Numbered from the stretch's first letter, positions 11,691 through 22,100 are shown. The stretch: DNA of 64,000 bases from Symsagittifera roscoffensis (GCF_963678635.1 NC_087062.1:69906223-69970222); one strand, 5' to 3'. The notes: a model not told the origin generated them from the sequence alone. Translations and numbers: made by a program.

Positions 11691-12430
11691 GGTAATTTTC
11701 GAGATGTTCAAAAATTTTAGAAATCTTAAATTTCTGAAAAGTTGAAATTCTCAACCCTGTAGATGGGGGCTATCAGGGTACTCTCAGGGGTTGCGAATCT
11801 TGCCTCTAAATCTCATTTCTCAATTCCTTGTAGTTTTCGAGATTTGACGTTTTTGTGTGATTTTTTCGAAAATTTTCAAAAAAACATAGATTTAAAAAAA
11901 ATTGAAAACTTTGAGCTCAATCCTGTATTTGCAAAATGTGAGGGTAATCTCGGGAATTGCGAATCTTGCCTCCGAATAAAGCTGCTCAATTCCTTGTAGT
12001 TTTCGAGGTTTGACTTTTTTTGTGATTTTAATTTGAATTTCCTAATGCCTCATTTAAAGGCTGTCAAAATACTCTCAGGGTTTACGAATTTTGCCTCCAA
12101 ATCTGACTGCTCAAATTTTCAAATTTTTTGAGATATGAAGATTTTTCTATGGTTTTTAAAGTTTCATTTTGAGACAACTTAGTTTTGAGAAGTTTCCCAA
12201 TTTGAAATTACTAACTCTGAAATTTGACGTTTCTTGGTTAATTTTAATTTTTTTAAGAACTTCCGTATAGAACTTCACAAAGTTTCATGGTTCTTCAAAT
12301 TTTGAATTAAAAAACCTTGAATAAAAAAACTTTGCAAAACTTGAAACTAGCAACCTAGTAATTGGGTGCTGTCAGGGTACACTCAAAGGATACAGATCTT
12401 ATTTTCAATCTATGCGGTTTTTTATGAGTT
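11690..12430 (+). repeat. Degenerate ~130-165 bp tandem repeat
   Basis: A motif of the type GGCTGTCAGGGTACTCTCAGGGGTTGCGAATCTTGCC... followed by TTGTAGTTTTCGAG recurs at about 11767, 11935, 12058 and, more weakly, 12365. The same motif family recurs at about 60090-60860, roughly 48 kb away. Copies are diverged, so the repeat is old. Frames over it are short and not gene-like. Confidence 0.6.
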
Positions 12431-13019
12431 GTGAAAAATTTAAAGCAACGGAGGTGCGTTATACGCTAGTATCGTATTAAAGCCCTTACAATCGTGATTC
12501 GAAGCACATTAAAAAATTTTCAATAAAAAATTCCCAGTGTCGAGAAAACCGGTTGGAAATTTTTGATATTGTCCTATTTCGAGCGAATAAAGTGAGCGAG
12601 CAGTCTTTTTTCAATTGCTTAAAAGCTTACAATAGCCTAGTTTAAAATGTCAATTTTTTTGACTTTATTCGTTAAAATTAAAAGACTTGAAAAGTTTTTG
12701 ATTTTCGTTTTTCCGGAAATTTTTTTGCAAAAATTGTTTTTCAATTTGCGTATTTAACTATTAATGTTCAATAAACCTGATTCTCAATTTTTTGTTTTTT
12801 TTTTGAACATTTAAGTATGTATTTTTTGTTAATCCTTGCGATTATTAAGTATGTTTTTCAGACAGCTTAAGAATGTTTTTTTTTGTTTATCAACTGTCGA
12901 AGAACAGTTTTCAGACACTTATTGAGTCCTTGCAGTCTTTTTCGGGAAAAAAGATTCGTTGATAACTATTTCGGTGAAGTGTATTTCATAAGATGCATCT
13001 AGTTGAGCTTGATTCTTCA
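12431..13019. other. AT-rich region, nothing recognised
   Basis: Long T- and A-rich tracts without conserved frames or recognisable sites. Parts resemble the gcgaataaag(c/t)ragcaag segment near 30645 and 37845, which suggests more decayed dispersed repeat. Confidence 0.4.
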
Positions 13020-13689
13020 TTTCTTTTGGAGTTCAATTCAAATTCATTTGCTAAATGGAAAGACATTAAGGCTCTCTAGATGAGATAAAGTAATGGCTAA
13101 AAAACGTTAATGACTTCCATTTTGGAAAATGGAATTTAATGAATAGGTATCTCAGCAAAATAAATGTTTTTTCGTTTTCGTCCTGTGTTCTCGAATTGGG
13201 CAAACTGAAGCAAAAGTTGTCAAATCTAGAAATTTCACGAAATTCAAAGAGTTTTACGTGATGCGTTTATGCCTTTTCCTTCTAAGTTTGAAAGTTATGA
13301 AAAAACTTTAAACAAACGGTCAGCAATTTTTCCCTTTTGCCTGAGTTCATCGTCTTTATTCTAACTGTCTCTTGGCTATGTTTAGTTTTATTCTTTGCTA
13401 AATTATAGCATTGAAAGGAGCCTTCTCTCAAAATATATCGAATTAGGGTTTTATCTAATTACAAAATATAATTTTACTTTTTCTACAAGTATTTACATTG
13501 CCTGATTTTTCATGTCAAATGAGCTTTCGTGAGTTTGAAGCGCACTGGAAAATATATTAGTTGCTCTTACCTTTGATGAACTCGAGTTTGTTTTTATGAA
13601 AAATAGAAATTATGTGATTTTTTGATACTTTTTTTCCAGTTATGTTTTCTACGTGTTTTTCTCTTATCAATTCACTTAGCATATATTTT

Positions 13690-13912
13690 TGTGGTAGGGC
13701 GACACTTCGTAACATGCGTTAATTCGTTATAGGAGACATTTCTTCGCAAGTGACAATTCGTAACAAGTCTTTGGCAAGTAGAATACGCTTGCTCCGTTAC
13801 TCTTACATCCTGCACGAGAGGAATACTGCGCGTGGAACCCCGCGCAATCTACTGTTACTAATTGTCACTTGTTACGAATTGTCGCCTGTTACAAATTGTC
13901 GCGTGCTTATAT
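13690..13912. repeat. Foldback (inverted-repeat) segment, copy 1
   Basis: The left arm has gcgacacttcgtaac and cgcaagtgacaattcgtaac. The right arm, at about 13860-13905, reads attgtcacttgttacgaatt and gtcgcctgttacaaattgtc, the reverse complement of the left words. The enclosed part (about 13765-13855) is more GC-rich. This is the structure of a foldback/MITE-like element. I do not see a clean target duplication. Confidence 0.55.
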
Positions 13913-14585
13913 AAGCAAAAGTTTGGGTTATAGTATGAACTCGCTTTTTTGCTTGAAATGGAAAGACATTAAGGCTCTCGAGATGAGAAAAAGTAATGGC
14001 TTCCATTTTGGAAAATGGATTTTTATGAATAGGTCTCTCAGCAAAATAAAAGTTTTTCGTTTTCGTCCTGTGTTTTCGAATTAGGCAAACTGAAGCGAAA
14101 GTTGTCAAATCTAGAATTTCACGAAATTCAAAGAGTTTTGCGTGATGCGTTTATGCTTTTTCTTCAAAGTTTGAAAGTTATTAAAAAAACTTAAAAAAAC
14201 GGTCAGCAATTTTTCCTTTTTGCCCGAGTTCATCGTCTTTATTTTAACTGTCTCTCGGCTGTGTTTAGTTTTCTCCTTTGCCAAATTGTACCAATGGAAG
14301 GAGCCTTCTCTCAATTTATATCGAATTAGGATTTTATCTAATTACAAAATAGACTTTTACTTTTTCTACAAGTCTTTACATTGCCTGTTTTTTCATGTAA
14401 AATGAGCTTTCGTGAGTTTGAAGCGCACTGAAAAATATATTAGTTGCTCTTACCTTTGATGAACTCGAGTTTGGTTTGATAAAAAATAGAAATTATGTGG
14501 TTTTTTGATACGTTTTTTTTTTTTCAGTTATCTTTTCTATGTGTTTTTTTTACCACTTATCAATTCTTTTAACATATATTTTTGT

Positions 14586-14845
14586 GGTTGGGCGACCCTT
14601 CGTAGCATGCGACAATTCGTCACAGGCGACAATTTTTCACAAGCGACACTTCGTAACAAGGCTTTGGCAAGTAGAATACGCTTGCTCCGCTACTCTTACA
14701 TCCGGCACGAGAGGAATACTGCGCGTGAAACTCCGTGCAATCTACTGTTACTAATTGTCGCTTGTTACGAATTCAAACTCACGAAAGCTCATTTGACATG
14801 AAAAAACAGGCATTGTAAATACCTGTTACAAATTGTCGCGTATTT
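14586..14845. repeat. Foldback segment, copy 2, with insertion
   Basis: This is the second copy of the foldback. It has gcgacaattcgtcacaggcg and caagcgacacttcgtaac in the left arm and attgtcgcttgttacgaatt in the right arm. The right arm is interrupted at about 14771-14819 by ~48 bp that is the reverse complement of sequence at about 14374-14424. Confidence 0.55.
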
Positions 14846-15021
14846 AAACAAGCAAAAGCTTGTGTTATATTATGAACTGGTTTTTTTCCAACCTGATTCA
14901 GAAATATTGTAGCGACGAAGTGTTTCCATTTTGATCAAAAACCAGCTATTAAGTAGAGCCAATGCTAAGGGCATTAACACAGACTAATATATTACAAGAA
15001 GGACTTTAGCTTTAAGGTATC

Positions 15022-15090
15022 ATGGATCGTAGCTTAGAGGTAGGGAAGCAACAAAACAAGAGTGTTCGAAACTGGGCGTCCGCTCTATAA
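15022..15090 (+). pseudogene. tRNA-like pseudogene or SINE head
   Basis: GTAGCTTAGAGGTAGGGAAGC (from 15027) is a good D-arm/A-box match and GTGTTCGAAACTGGGCG (from about 15062) a B-box match. The spacing between them is too short for a full tRNA and no convincing anticodon stem forms, so this is a truncated tRNA-derived sequence rather than a working gene. Confidence 0.45.
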
Positions 15091-15684
15091 ATTGTCATAT
15101 TGGTTGGTAAATTTCATTTTTTTGTATATATATATTAGCTGGTATTGCTAATGCGTCATAATTGGCGTGCATGACTTACAATTCGTGCGTCACTTGAGAA
15201 TCTTTGTAGACTCAAAGTTTTACTCATTCAGTTTTTCCCAGTAGCGTTGACGGTCATATTTTTGCATATGTATGCGAATTGCAGTTTTGCCTCTGTGTAC
15301 GAATTTTGCCTCACGATTTTGATTCGCATATGAGAAACGGCGGTTAAATTTGATTAAAATTGCAAGATTGAGAGGTAATAATAGCTGAACAATGTTAGAG
15401 TTTTAGTAGAATTAAATTTGGAGAATAGCTTCTAATCAAGTAGGCTATTTTCGGTGAAAACTGAACATGTTCAGATCATTTTTTGTGGACGCAGATAAGT
15501 TTTTGATTTTTTTGATAAAGACTTACGTGATACTTTTGTTATACCAGACTTGTCCACCGTAGTGAAAGTGTTGTCCACCGTACTGAAAAGTCTTATTGTT
15601 TTTTTGCCAGCAGTTTTTCTATTTATGTTAGGCGATTTCCGCTTAAATTATCGAGAAAATATGATAACTTGATTTCGTTTTTAG
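15091..15684. other. Non-coding region upstream of a terminal exon
   Basis: No clear coding exon is visible. A short direct repeat (ttgtccaccgta) occurs at about 15550 and 15573. The stretch ends with a gatttcgtttttag acceptor at 15671-15684, so at least its 3' part is probably intron of the gene at 15685-16338. Confidence 0.45.
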
Positions 15685-16338
15685 GAGCACCAAGCGCCCG
15701 AGTCAAAGTCAGCCTTCAATGTTCGACTTCGATCTTCGACTTCCCTTGGATCTTCGACTTCTCAACCTGAAATAGAAACAAGTTTTAGCAACGACGAAAT
15801 TTTGAATACGGTCAAAGAACAAATTAATGTTCCCACTGATGAAAAAGATAAATACCTCTCGATTGAAAATTTTAACAGTCTATCGAGTTGGAAGGACCCA
15901 GAAACAGATGTAAACCATAATTTGAAACCAGAACCTGGGAAATTTTTCGATGAATTTCCGTCCGCGTCAAATGAAGTTTTAGAAGCAGAAAATTCTACAC
16001 AATCAAATTTAGTAGATCAGGATGAATGTTTCAGGCGTTCCAAGCGCCAAAGATTCCAAAAACGTAATCCCAAGGACGTTCTCGAAGAACAGCTAGGGGA
16101 GTCGACGAAAAATTTACGTAAGAGAAGTGGAAGAAAAGTGGAAAAGTCAACAAATCGTTTTTCTAATAAGGGGTTACCAAAACGAGCTCCAAAAGGGTTC
16201 AAAAGTTTATTGATCAAATCATGTTTGGGAGTCAAGAAAATCTTTGTGCGAAATCTGGTACCTGAGCCTTCTCCTGAAGTCGAAGAAAGAACAAAACTGG
16301 ATCCCATCATTGAAGAAGACGAAAACAAGTTTAGCTAG
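15685..16338 (+). CDS. 3'-terminal exon of a basic, low-complexity (probably nuclear) protein
   Basis: The frame is open for 217 codons from an acceptor (gtttttag|gag) at 15684 to a TAG. No ATG is near the 5' end, so the start must lie in an upstream exon that I could not find. The product is Ser/Glu-rich in its first half. It then has a basic cluster FRRSKRQRFQKRNPKD, a second RKRSGRKVEKS, and an acidic C terminus (EERTKLDPIIEEDENKFS). RRSxRxR...P is loosely like the CENP-C motif, but the aromatic residues that follow in that motif are missing and no cupin domain follows. Codon use looks like real coding sequence rather than repeat. Likely chromatin- or RNA-associated; function unknown. Confidence 0.55.
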   Translation, partial: EHQAPESKSAFNVRLRSSTSLGSSTSQPEIETSFSNDEILNTVKEQINVPTDEKDKYLSIENFNSLSSWKDPETDVNHNLKPEPGKFFDEFPSASNEVLEAENSTQSNLVDQDECFRRSKRQRFQKRNPKDVLEEQLGESTKNLRKRSGRKVEKSTNRFSNKGLPKRAPKGFKSLLIKSCLGVKKIFVRNLVPEPSPEVEERTKLDPIIEEDENKFS

Positions 16339-17132
16339 AACTTTTTTTTACTGTTGATGCAAAGTTATTGGAATTTTCGTTTTTGGCTATTCAATTTTTG
16401 ATCGGGTTTTTGCAATGCTTATCTAATGTTTTGATTTTTAATTGTCTGTTGGCTGATCGAAAGGAATTTTAAGCCTATGTCAAAAGGTGCATCTGAAAAC
16501 CGAAAACGATATTTCCAACAATTTGTTACTTACTATTATTGGTTATGCATTATTTCTAGTTGATTGAAGTGAGCATTGTATGTCGTTTGCCTTTGTTTAG
16601 TACTTGTTTTGTCGGACAATATGTTCTCATTGCGTATTTTTCAGAGGGCTTATCTTTTTAGATGAAGGAACCGAATGACGGAAAATTTTTTATCAGACTA
16701 TCACAATGGAAAATTTTTAAATCTGAAAGAAGTAGCAAATTTTTTGAAGAGAGCAAATTAATTCCGAGCATTAAATTCAACAGATTATGCAATCCGGCTG
16801 ATATGTGTTGCTAGCTTGCCAAACACAAACTGTTTAAAAAAATGCCTGGCATTGATTGGCGCGAAGAGCATCCACAAGCAGACCACTGGGATATCGTAAT
16901 AATTTATATTCTGCTGATTTTGCTTTGGTTTTCTGCATAAAGCGATCAGCGAATAGCAAGATTTACGGTTATCGACGATTCTGATTGGTTGATGTTTTTT
17001 ATCAATCGGTTCCTCCATCGTGAAAAAAGTTCCCTCTTTCAGTATTAACTGACTTTCAGGAGATTAAATATCGAGTAGTTATCTTTTTTGTTTCCCGGAG
17101 AAATTCTTTCATTTTTTTCGATGGTTTTATTG
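16339..17132. other. Intergenic, no gene recognised
   Basis: Sequence between the terminal exon and the LTR element. The ATTGATTGGCGCGAAGAGCATC-type stretch near 16850-17020 gives a short frame on the minus strand with no motif. No tRNA or repeat family was identified with confidence. Confidence 0.4.
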
Positions 17133-17136
17133 ATAG

Positions 17137-17683
17137 TATTCCAAACTAACTTGACTTCACTTATTGCGATCGACCAAATTGCAGCTAGTCAGAACAAGGG
17201 GTCTTTCTGAATGTTGCTAAGACTTTCCTATTCTTATTCAACAGACAAAGTTTCTTTCACATGTAAATAGGTATATTATTTCAAATATAGAGGACACACA
17301 TTAATTTTATATCAAGAGACATTGGGGTATGGATTGATAGTTATCGAGATAGAGATTTGTGATTTTGGTTATTAGGATGGTTGGGGGTCTCAGTATGAGA
17401 GTGGTTGTGAGATTTGAGACATTGAGAAAGTGATATTTGGTATATTTTCGCTTGGCTTATATACCGTAGATTTTGATATTTTCAACATTCCATCTGTTGG
17501 TTAAACCAATCAGAAAGAAACAACATATGGTGTAATGTTTGCTTTTGGTGATATTTTATCAACCGAGCAAACACATAATTTCAAGCTAGTATATGGTAAA
17601 AGTTTAAGAATTATGTTTCTGATTTCAAGTCAGAACATATGGAAAAAGTTTAATAATTGTGTTTCTGATTTCAATTCAGAACA
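17137..17683 (-). repeat. 3' LTR (547 bp)
   Basis: On the minus strand it starts TGTTCTGAATTG and ends AGTTTGGAATA. It is preceded in the plus-strand order by the target duplication ATAG. It pairs over its whole length with 22120-22666. Confidence 0.9.
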
Positions 17684-17825
17684 TCCAACCATCTTATATG
17701 GTGATTGTTAAACGGTGATACCCGTTGACAAAAAAATTAAAAGCATAATATTATTTACAAAACATCAAAAAAGTTTAATAAAGTTTGCGTAAAGTTTTTA
17801 TTTCTGATTTTGATAGTTTGTTCGT

Positions 17826-17930
17826 AAAGTGGCGGCTTGTAGTGTAGTCGGTTGATGAATGGCTGCTTGTAGTCGGTTGAAGAATGGCTGTTTGTAGTCG
17901 GTTGAAGAATGGCTGTTTGTAGTGTAGGTG
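17826..17930. repeat. Short ~25-30 bp tandem repeat inside the LTR element
   Basis: Units of the type gtagtcggttgaagaatggc occur three to four times in a row with small changes. They lie in the 3' untranslated part of the element between the downstream ORF and the 3' LTR. Confidence 0.65.
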
Positions 17931-18147
17931 CATGTAGAGCAGAGCATTGGCGGCGGCCAACTCACAGCTGGATACTTTTGAGAAATATCACATCAAATAT
18001 AATTTTTCAAATTTGGTTTAGCGAATATACTTATCAGCAATACTGGACTATAATTAAAGAAGCATACATACTTTGTAAAGTGGCGGCGGCCAAATCTCAA
18101 TTGGAGTTATAAAGTAAAAGGACGGAGGTAAATAGATAATCTTGAAA

Positions 18148-18828
18148 CTAATAGTTTCCTTCCACCTGGGTTTTTAGGCTCAGATATTTATTGCTGAGAT
18201 CCTTATTTTTTTCCCGGAGCACTGTTATGGTTTTCTGCATTTGGTTGATGCGATTCAAATCGTTTATGTAATTCTTTTGCACTTGATCCGTGTAGGAGTC
18301 AAGGATTGGAGTCTGCATTTGGGCAGTTATAAAGGCTGCAGGAACACAAATATGTTGATGGGGGAGTTGTGGATTAACCAGACGGTATGCACCGTTATCG
18401 TTTTGGTAAGGGTGATAGGTGTCTATCTTAAATCGGTTAATAAAGGGAGAGAGCGCATAATTTAAACTGGTGTCAAAATTTGGTGGTTTCCTGGGGTTGA
18501 GGTTTTGTTCCTTTTTGACTTGAATCGCGATTTTTGATTCAAGTTCTAGAGAGTTTGCGGATTGGTGAACTATTACAGTTTCAGATTCTAGGTTTTGCCT
18601 AGTTGAAGAACAGGGGAGAATTTTGAAAGGTCGGACAATTGCTTTTCTCTTTTGAATGCAATTAGAATTTTTCACTTTTGGAATTTTAAAATTGGTATTC
18701 AATTTTGGTTGATTAAGCGGGTTGATTATTTTGGATGGCATTTCCATTGGGTCATTTAGAGACAGAAGGTTTTCGAAATCGAGCAAGTCTTCTGCAAGTG
18801 GAGTGTGAAGAAGATCAGTGGGCATATC
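18148..18828 (-). CDS. Downstream accessory ORF of the LTR element, reachable by splicing
   Basis: The frame codes for about 225 residues from an ATG at 18825. A strong acceptor (ttatgttttag|GATATG, AG at 18830-18829) sits just before it. The N-terminal part has leucine- and acid-rich LAEDLLDFENLLSLND. The middle is basic and Pro/Asn-rich. The C terminus (about residues 185-222) is a coiled-coil-prone helix rich in Asn, Gln, Lys and Leu. I recognise no family. A matching donor AAA|GTAAGTAT at 21006-21005 would join the frame in phase to an acidic segment upstream of the envelope start. This arrangement recalls retroviral accessory genes made from a multiply spliced message, but function is unknown. 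The frame is intact, unlike the envelope. Confidence 0.5.
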   Translation of the reverse strand, partial: DMPTDLLHTPLAEDLLDFENLLSLNDPMEMPSKIINPLNQPKLNTNFKIPKVKNSNCIQKRKAIVRPFKILPCSSTRQNLESETVIVHQSANSLELESKIAIQVKKEQNLNPRKPPNFDTSLNYALSPFINRFKIDTYHPYQNDNGAYRLVNPQLPHQHICVPAAFITAQMQTPILDSYTDQVQKNYINDLNRINQMQKTITVLREKNKDLSNKYLSLKTQVEGNY

Positions 18829-18830
18829 CT

Positions 18831-19416
18831 AAAACATAAAATAAAATAGACCGGTACAGCGGGTCGATTATTGTAATCGACTAGTTGGAGTCTAGGATAA
18901 TTTTTATCCTGATTTTTGTTTTCAGAATCCTCTTGTTGAGGTGCCTGATGCCTATGATCAAGCTCAATAATTTGATCGTTCTCATTTTGGGCGAATATTG
19001 AGTTCACTATAGAAGTGAAAAGTATATTATAAGAGGCGGCTAACATAATTTTTCCGAAATGAAGAGTTCGGCCGGTTAGTTTGTGTATGTGTAATACTTT
19101 TTTTTACAAATACAATAGCGTCGAATATAAACTTGACGAAAAGGAAAGAGGCGAATATTATTCCGCATCTTTCTAAATAGTACTGTATTGTACCAAAAAC
19201 ACGAGTGTACTCGTTCTTCCAAAAATGAGGCGAGATAAGATAGTCTAAGTATTTTGCGTAGATCCGTTTTGACTACTCGAGTCCGGATAGAAGTGTTTTC
19301 TTGCATTAAGAAAAGTTTGGGATACTTTTTGTAAAATACCCTTCATTTCAGAGTGATCAGTAATCATGCTCCAAAATTTTTGCATTTGTGCATAAGTGTA
19401 AATAGAAGCATCATGA
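18831..19416 (-). pseudogene. Decayed C-terminal part of the envelope-like gene
   Basis: Minus-strand frames here continue the envelope homologous region but in more than one frame. A hydrophobic stretch near 18985-19046 may be the remains of a membrane-anchor region. Stops and frame changes prevent a continuous product. Confidence 0.4.
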
Positions 19417-20145
19417 CTAGATGCAAGAGTGTTTTACTTGCCGTTTAATTTCTTTCGGCTTAAAAAGATCTGGACCTTTTACTCTAGTAATAGAGGGTGT
19501 GAGTTCGATCCAAGAATTATCGTTATCAACATCTAGTTGATAAAGATTTAAATGCTTATCGGAGCAGTCTTGTTGATCTGCCGATTTAAAAGTTTGTCGA
19601 GTGATCGGGTCGACGAAATGAATTTTTTCGCGATACATAATTGGTATCCGATTATAGCATGCATCCATTAATTGTAATGGAGAATAAAATTTTGGGCAGT
19701 GGTAGAGCCAGGCAACATTGCCATTGGTCTCTAAAAACATAGACCTATTTCGGGTCAAAATATAGCCGGCCAAACGCGTGCTTTCGATTAGAGTATTGAG
19801 AATCATGGAGCGTTCTAACTCACATTTATTCGTTAAAAGTGCCAATTCGGCAGTTGGAAGCATGTAAAAGCTTCGAAAAAGAATAGAATCTAGTTTTGTT
19901 CCTAGATGAGCTTCGTAGTCTATTTGTCCCGGTGCAAAGCGATAATTTTCTTTTTTTGCGTATTTTACATAAGTCAAATTTGGTTCCGAATGAATAATTC
20001 CTGTATTAGCACTCGGGTTTATTTGTAAACCAGTATCCATATTAAAACCGTTTTGGTATGCTATGAACAATGATTCGTATTGGGTCGGGTAGACTATTTT
20101 TGGGTGTCCACATAAAGATTGTGGTTTATTTAGTATTTTTAGCAT
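19417..20145 (-). pseudogene. Envelope-like glycoprotein, second fragment
   Basis: About 240 codons remain open on the minus strand. The fragment is rich in aromatic residues, with scattered Cys, and contains segments such as CELERSMILNTLIESTRLAGY and WLYHCPKFYSPLQLMDACYN that look like a folded ectodomain. It lies one frame away from the first fragment, with the frame change near 20205, and its own end at 19417 appears to be another frame break. It is most likely the C-terminal half of the same class III (chuvirus-like) fusion glycoprotein ectodomain. No restored product is given. Confidence 0.6.
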
Positions 20146-20204
20146 AAATTGTTGAGTGTCACTACCTCGAGTATGGTGGTTGGATATTTTAGTAAAAGAG
20201 TCTT

Positions 20205-21014
20205 TTACAATATAATAATGTTCTTTTCATTTCGAATCATTTTTGCTTCGAACTTATTGAGAACCGAAAAAATGCAGTTTTCGGGCTCGTTCCAAGTATA
20301 TGCAAAAGGGTCGAGTAATGTTGTTTCACATCCGTTTTCACATACAGGACAAGGTAATGGAATGTTTTGCCAGTTACTAACGGTGCCATCTTTTAGATTG
20401 ACAGTTAAGGAAATATTTTGCATGTATGATTCGAAAGTATCCAAATGGATCCAAGAACGATCGCTGCATTCGTTGTGGTATTCGCCATCAACTTTGCCTC
20501 TATTTGTATTTGTGACGATTTTTTCGTCGAAGCGAAAAGGAAAATTTTTTGAGTATCCTAAGTTAATATATCCCCGTTCGGCGGCGTGCTTACAAGAATC
20601 AGGGGAAATGTGTATATCAGTTGTGATTATATTTTGGCGAGCGTCTATTCCGCTTGAGTCGAAAGAATCACAAAACCATCGGATAGATTGGTGTTTTATA
20701 CGACACATTGTCGCGTTAATTTTCGTACTATAATGCCGTTGGTAAAGAGTAACCTCGGTTGTTGTAGTTTCGATATTTTCTGGTTGTAATTTGCAGGGAG
20801 CTACTTTATTAAGTGAGAACATTTTATTCGATGTCATTAGTTGACAATCAAAATGCGCAATTTTTAGATCTTTTGCTGTATTAGCGTAGAGATTGTCCTC
20901 TGGGTTGAAAGCGCAGATCTGTTGGGGAAATATTAAAAGAGTGTATATAGCTAACCAAAAAGTATGTAGTTTTAGACGGCGGCGGAAAATAGAAATTATA
21001 CTTACTTTCAGCAA
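20205..21014 (-). pseudogene. Envelope-like glycoprotein, N-terminal fragment with signal peptide
   Basis: The frame opens at an ATG (21014) and codes for 269 residues. A basic start and hydrophobic core (about residues 17-34, ending QQICA) form a signal peptide. The pattern that follows, FDC at 55-57, SLNKVAPC at 67-74, then spaced Cys residues and CPVCENGC later, fits the glycoproteins found in invertebrate LTR elements that derive from mononegavirus (chuvirus-type) class III fusion proteins. Such proteins mediate membrane fusion at cell entry in exogenous viruses. Here the gene is interrupted after residue 269 and is not functional as read. A splice donor (GTAAGT) overlaps codons 4-5, so an alternative transcript could skip the whole gene. 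Confidence 0.6.
20999..21008 (-). promoter_or_regulatory. Strong 5' splice site overlapping the envelope start
   Basis: AAAGTAAGTA at 21008-20999 on the minus strand is a near-consensus donor (GT at 21005-21004). The partner acceptor is at 18830-18829. Both keep the reading frame (phase 0). Confidence 0.45.
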
Positions 21015-21316
21015 ATCATCGATTATTTGCTCCGTTGATTGATCAAGGTCCAGTATTTCACCTTCTTCGAGATCGGTGATTTTAGAGATTATTTTTGAAA
21101 TTTATTGATTTTTGCAATTTATTGATTTTTGCCATTGCTGAGAAGTATCAGAGGAAGGTTTTGGAGGTTGAGAAGTTTTTGAAAGATTGATTCTTGGCTT
21201 ATTTTTGCTGGTTTATGTAGATCGGATTCTGATAAAAATTTATTTGTTTAAAACAGGTTTTAGCAAAGCCGACTGTTCAGTTATAATTGATATACTAATC
21301 TGTGCCGTACTTGTTT

Positions 21317-21679
21317 TTACTGGCACGCGTCTACGGCCGTTGGGAGGGGTTTTATTTGCAATTTAAGACGATGCTTGAATCGATCTCTACCATCAGTGAA
21401 TCTTTTTAGGAAACGATTTTTTAGTTCAGCCCAAGTGGTAGCATTAGTTACCTCATCAGTATACCATTCAAGAGCTGTTTCTGTTAATAAAGATCCAAAC
21501 AAACTTTTTTGTCTTTGATCATAGTTAGGCTGAGTGTCAGCGTCTGTGGGTCGTTGCCCTAGTGGGAATACAATTTTATTCTCAACTGAAGTCCGAAAAG
21601 CGTTTGCGTTTAGGTCTGAATCATTTCCTGAGATTGATACAAAAGACAAGTTAGGATGGGTGATTGGGTGATCGGCCAT
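21317..21679 (-). pseudogene. Truncated gag of the LTR element
   Basis: The 120-residue product has the LTETALEWYTDEVTNATTWA and FLKRFTDGRDR features of the Ty3/gypsy capsid (Retrotrans_gag) domain, with W and F at the usual places. The family's gag is normally several hundred residues, so the C-terminal part including any zinc knuckle is missing. It stops 0.3 kb upstream of the envelope start, where a whole pol should be. The initiator ATG (21679) is the first after the leader repeats. Confidence 0.72.
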
Positions 21680-21709
21680 CTTACTTTTTTCAAGTTAAGA
21701 TATCCAATT

Positions 21710-22085
21710 CTATTTTTAAAGTTTTGAAGTTTTGATAATTTTGAAATTTGATAATTTCAACTTAATGAAAGTTTGAAAATTTGAAATTTTGATATTTTCA
21801 ACTTTTGAACTTTTTTTGAAATTTGATAATTTCAACTTATGAACTTATCAACTTTTTGAAATTTTGATAATTTCAATTTTTGAGTTTTTGATCATTTCAA
21901 TTTTTTGAAATTTGATAATATCAACTTTTGAAATTTTCAACTTTCTGAAATTTTGATAATTTCAATTTTTGATTTTTTGATAATTTCAACTTTTTGAAAT
22001 TTGATTATTTCAACTTTTGAAATTTTCAACTTTTTGAAACTTTGGTAATTTCAGTTTTTTTGAGATTTTGAAAATTGAGTGAATT
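21710..22085 (-). repeat. AT-rich tandem repeat in the element leader
   Basis: The words ttgaaattttgataatttc and aacttttgaaatttgataat recur about a dozen times with variable spacing. The repeat sits between the primer-binding site and gag, i.e. in the 5' untranslated leader. Confidence 0.8.
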
Positions 22086-22100
22086 TTTGAAACTTGTGTG

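Larger units (their letters stand above)
13020..14860 (+). repeat. Two diverged direct copies of a ~0.9 kb block
   Basis: Sequence from about 13045 (aaatggaaagacattaaggc) to 13912 recurs from about 13946 to 14860. The copies share the gaaagacattaaggctctc start, the tcgttttcgtcctgtgtt stretch (13170 and 14060), the gagctttcgtgagtttgaag stretch (13520 and 14402) and a foldback terminal segment. Differences are frequent, so the duplication is not recent. The second copy carries an extra inverted insertion (see findings). Short frames inside are not conserved between copies, which argues against coding. Confidence 0.75.

Noticed and set aside
15802-15804. Start of the basic protein at this position
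   Set aside because: The codon is TTG, not ATG, and the frame continues upstream to a splice acceptor at 15684.
20149-20733. 194-codon plus-strand frame opposite the envelope-like gene
   Set aside because: Shadow frame; the minus strand carries the signal peptide and Cys pattern.
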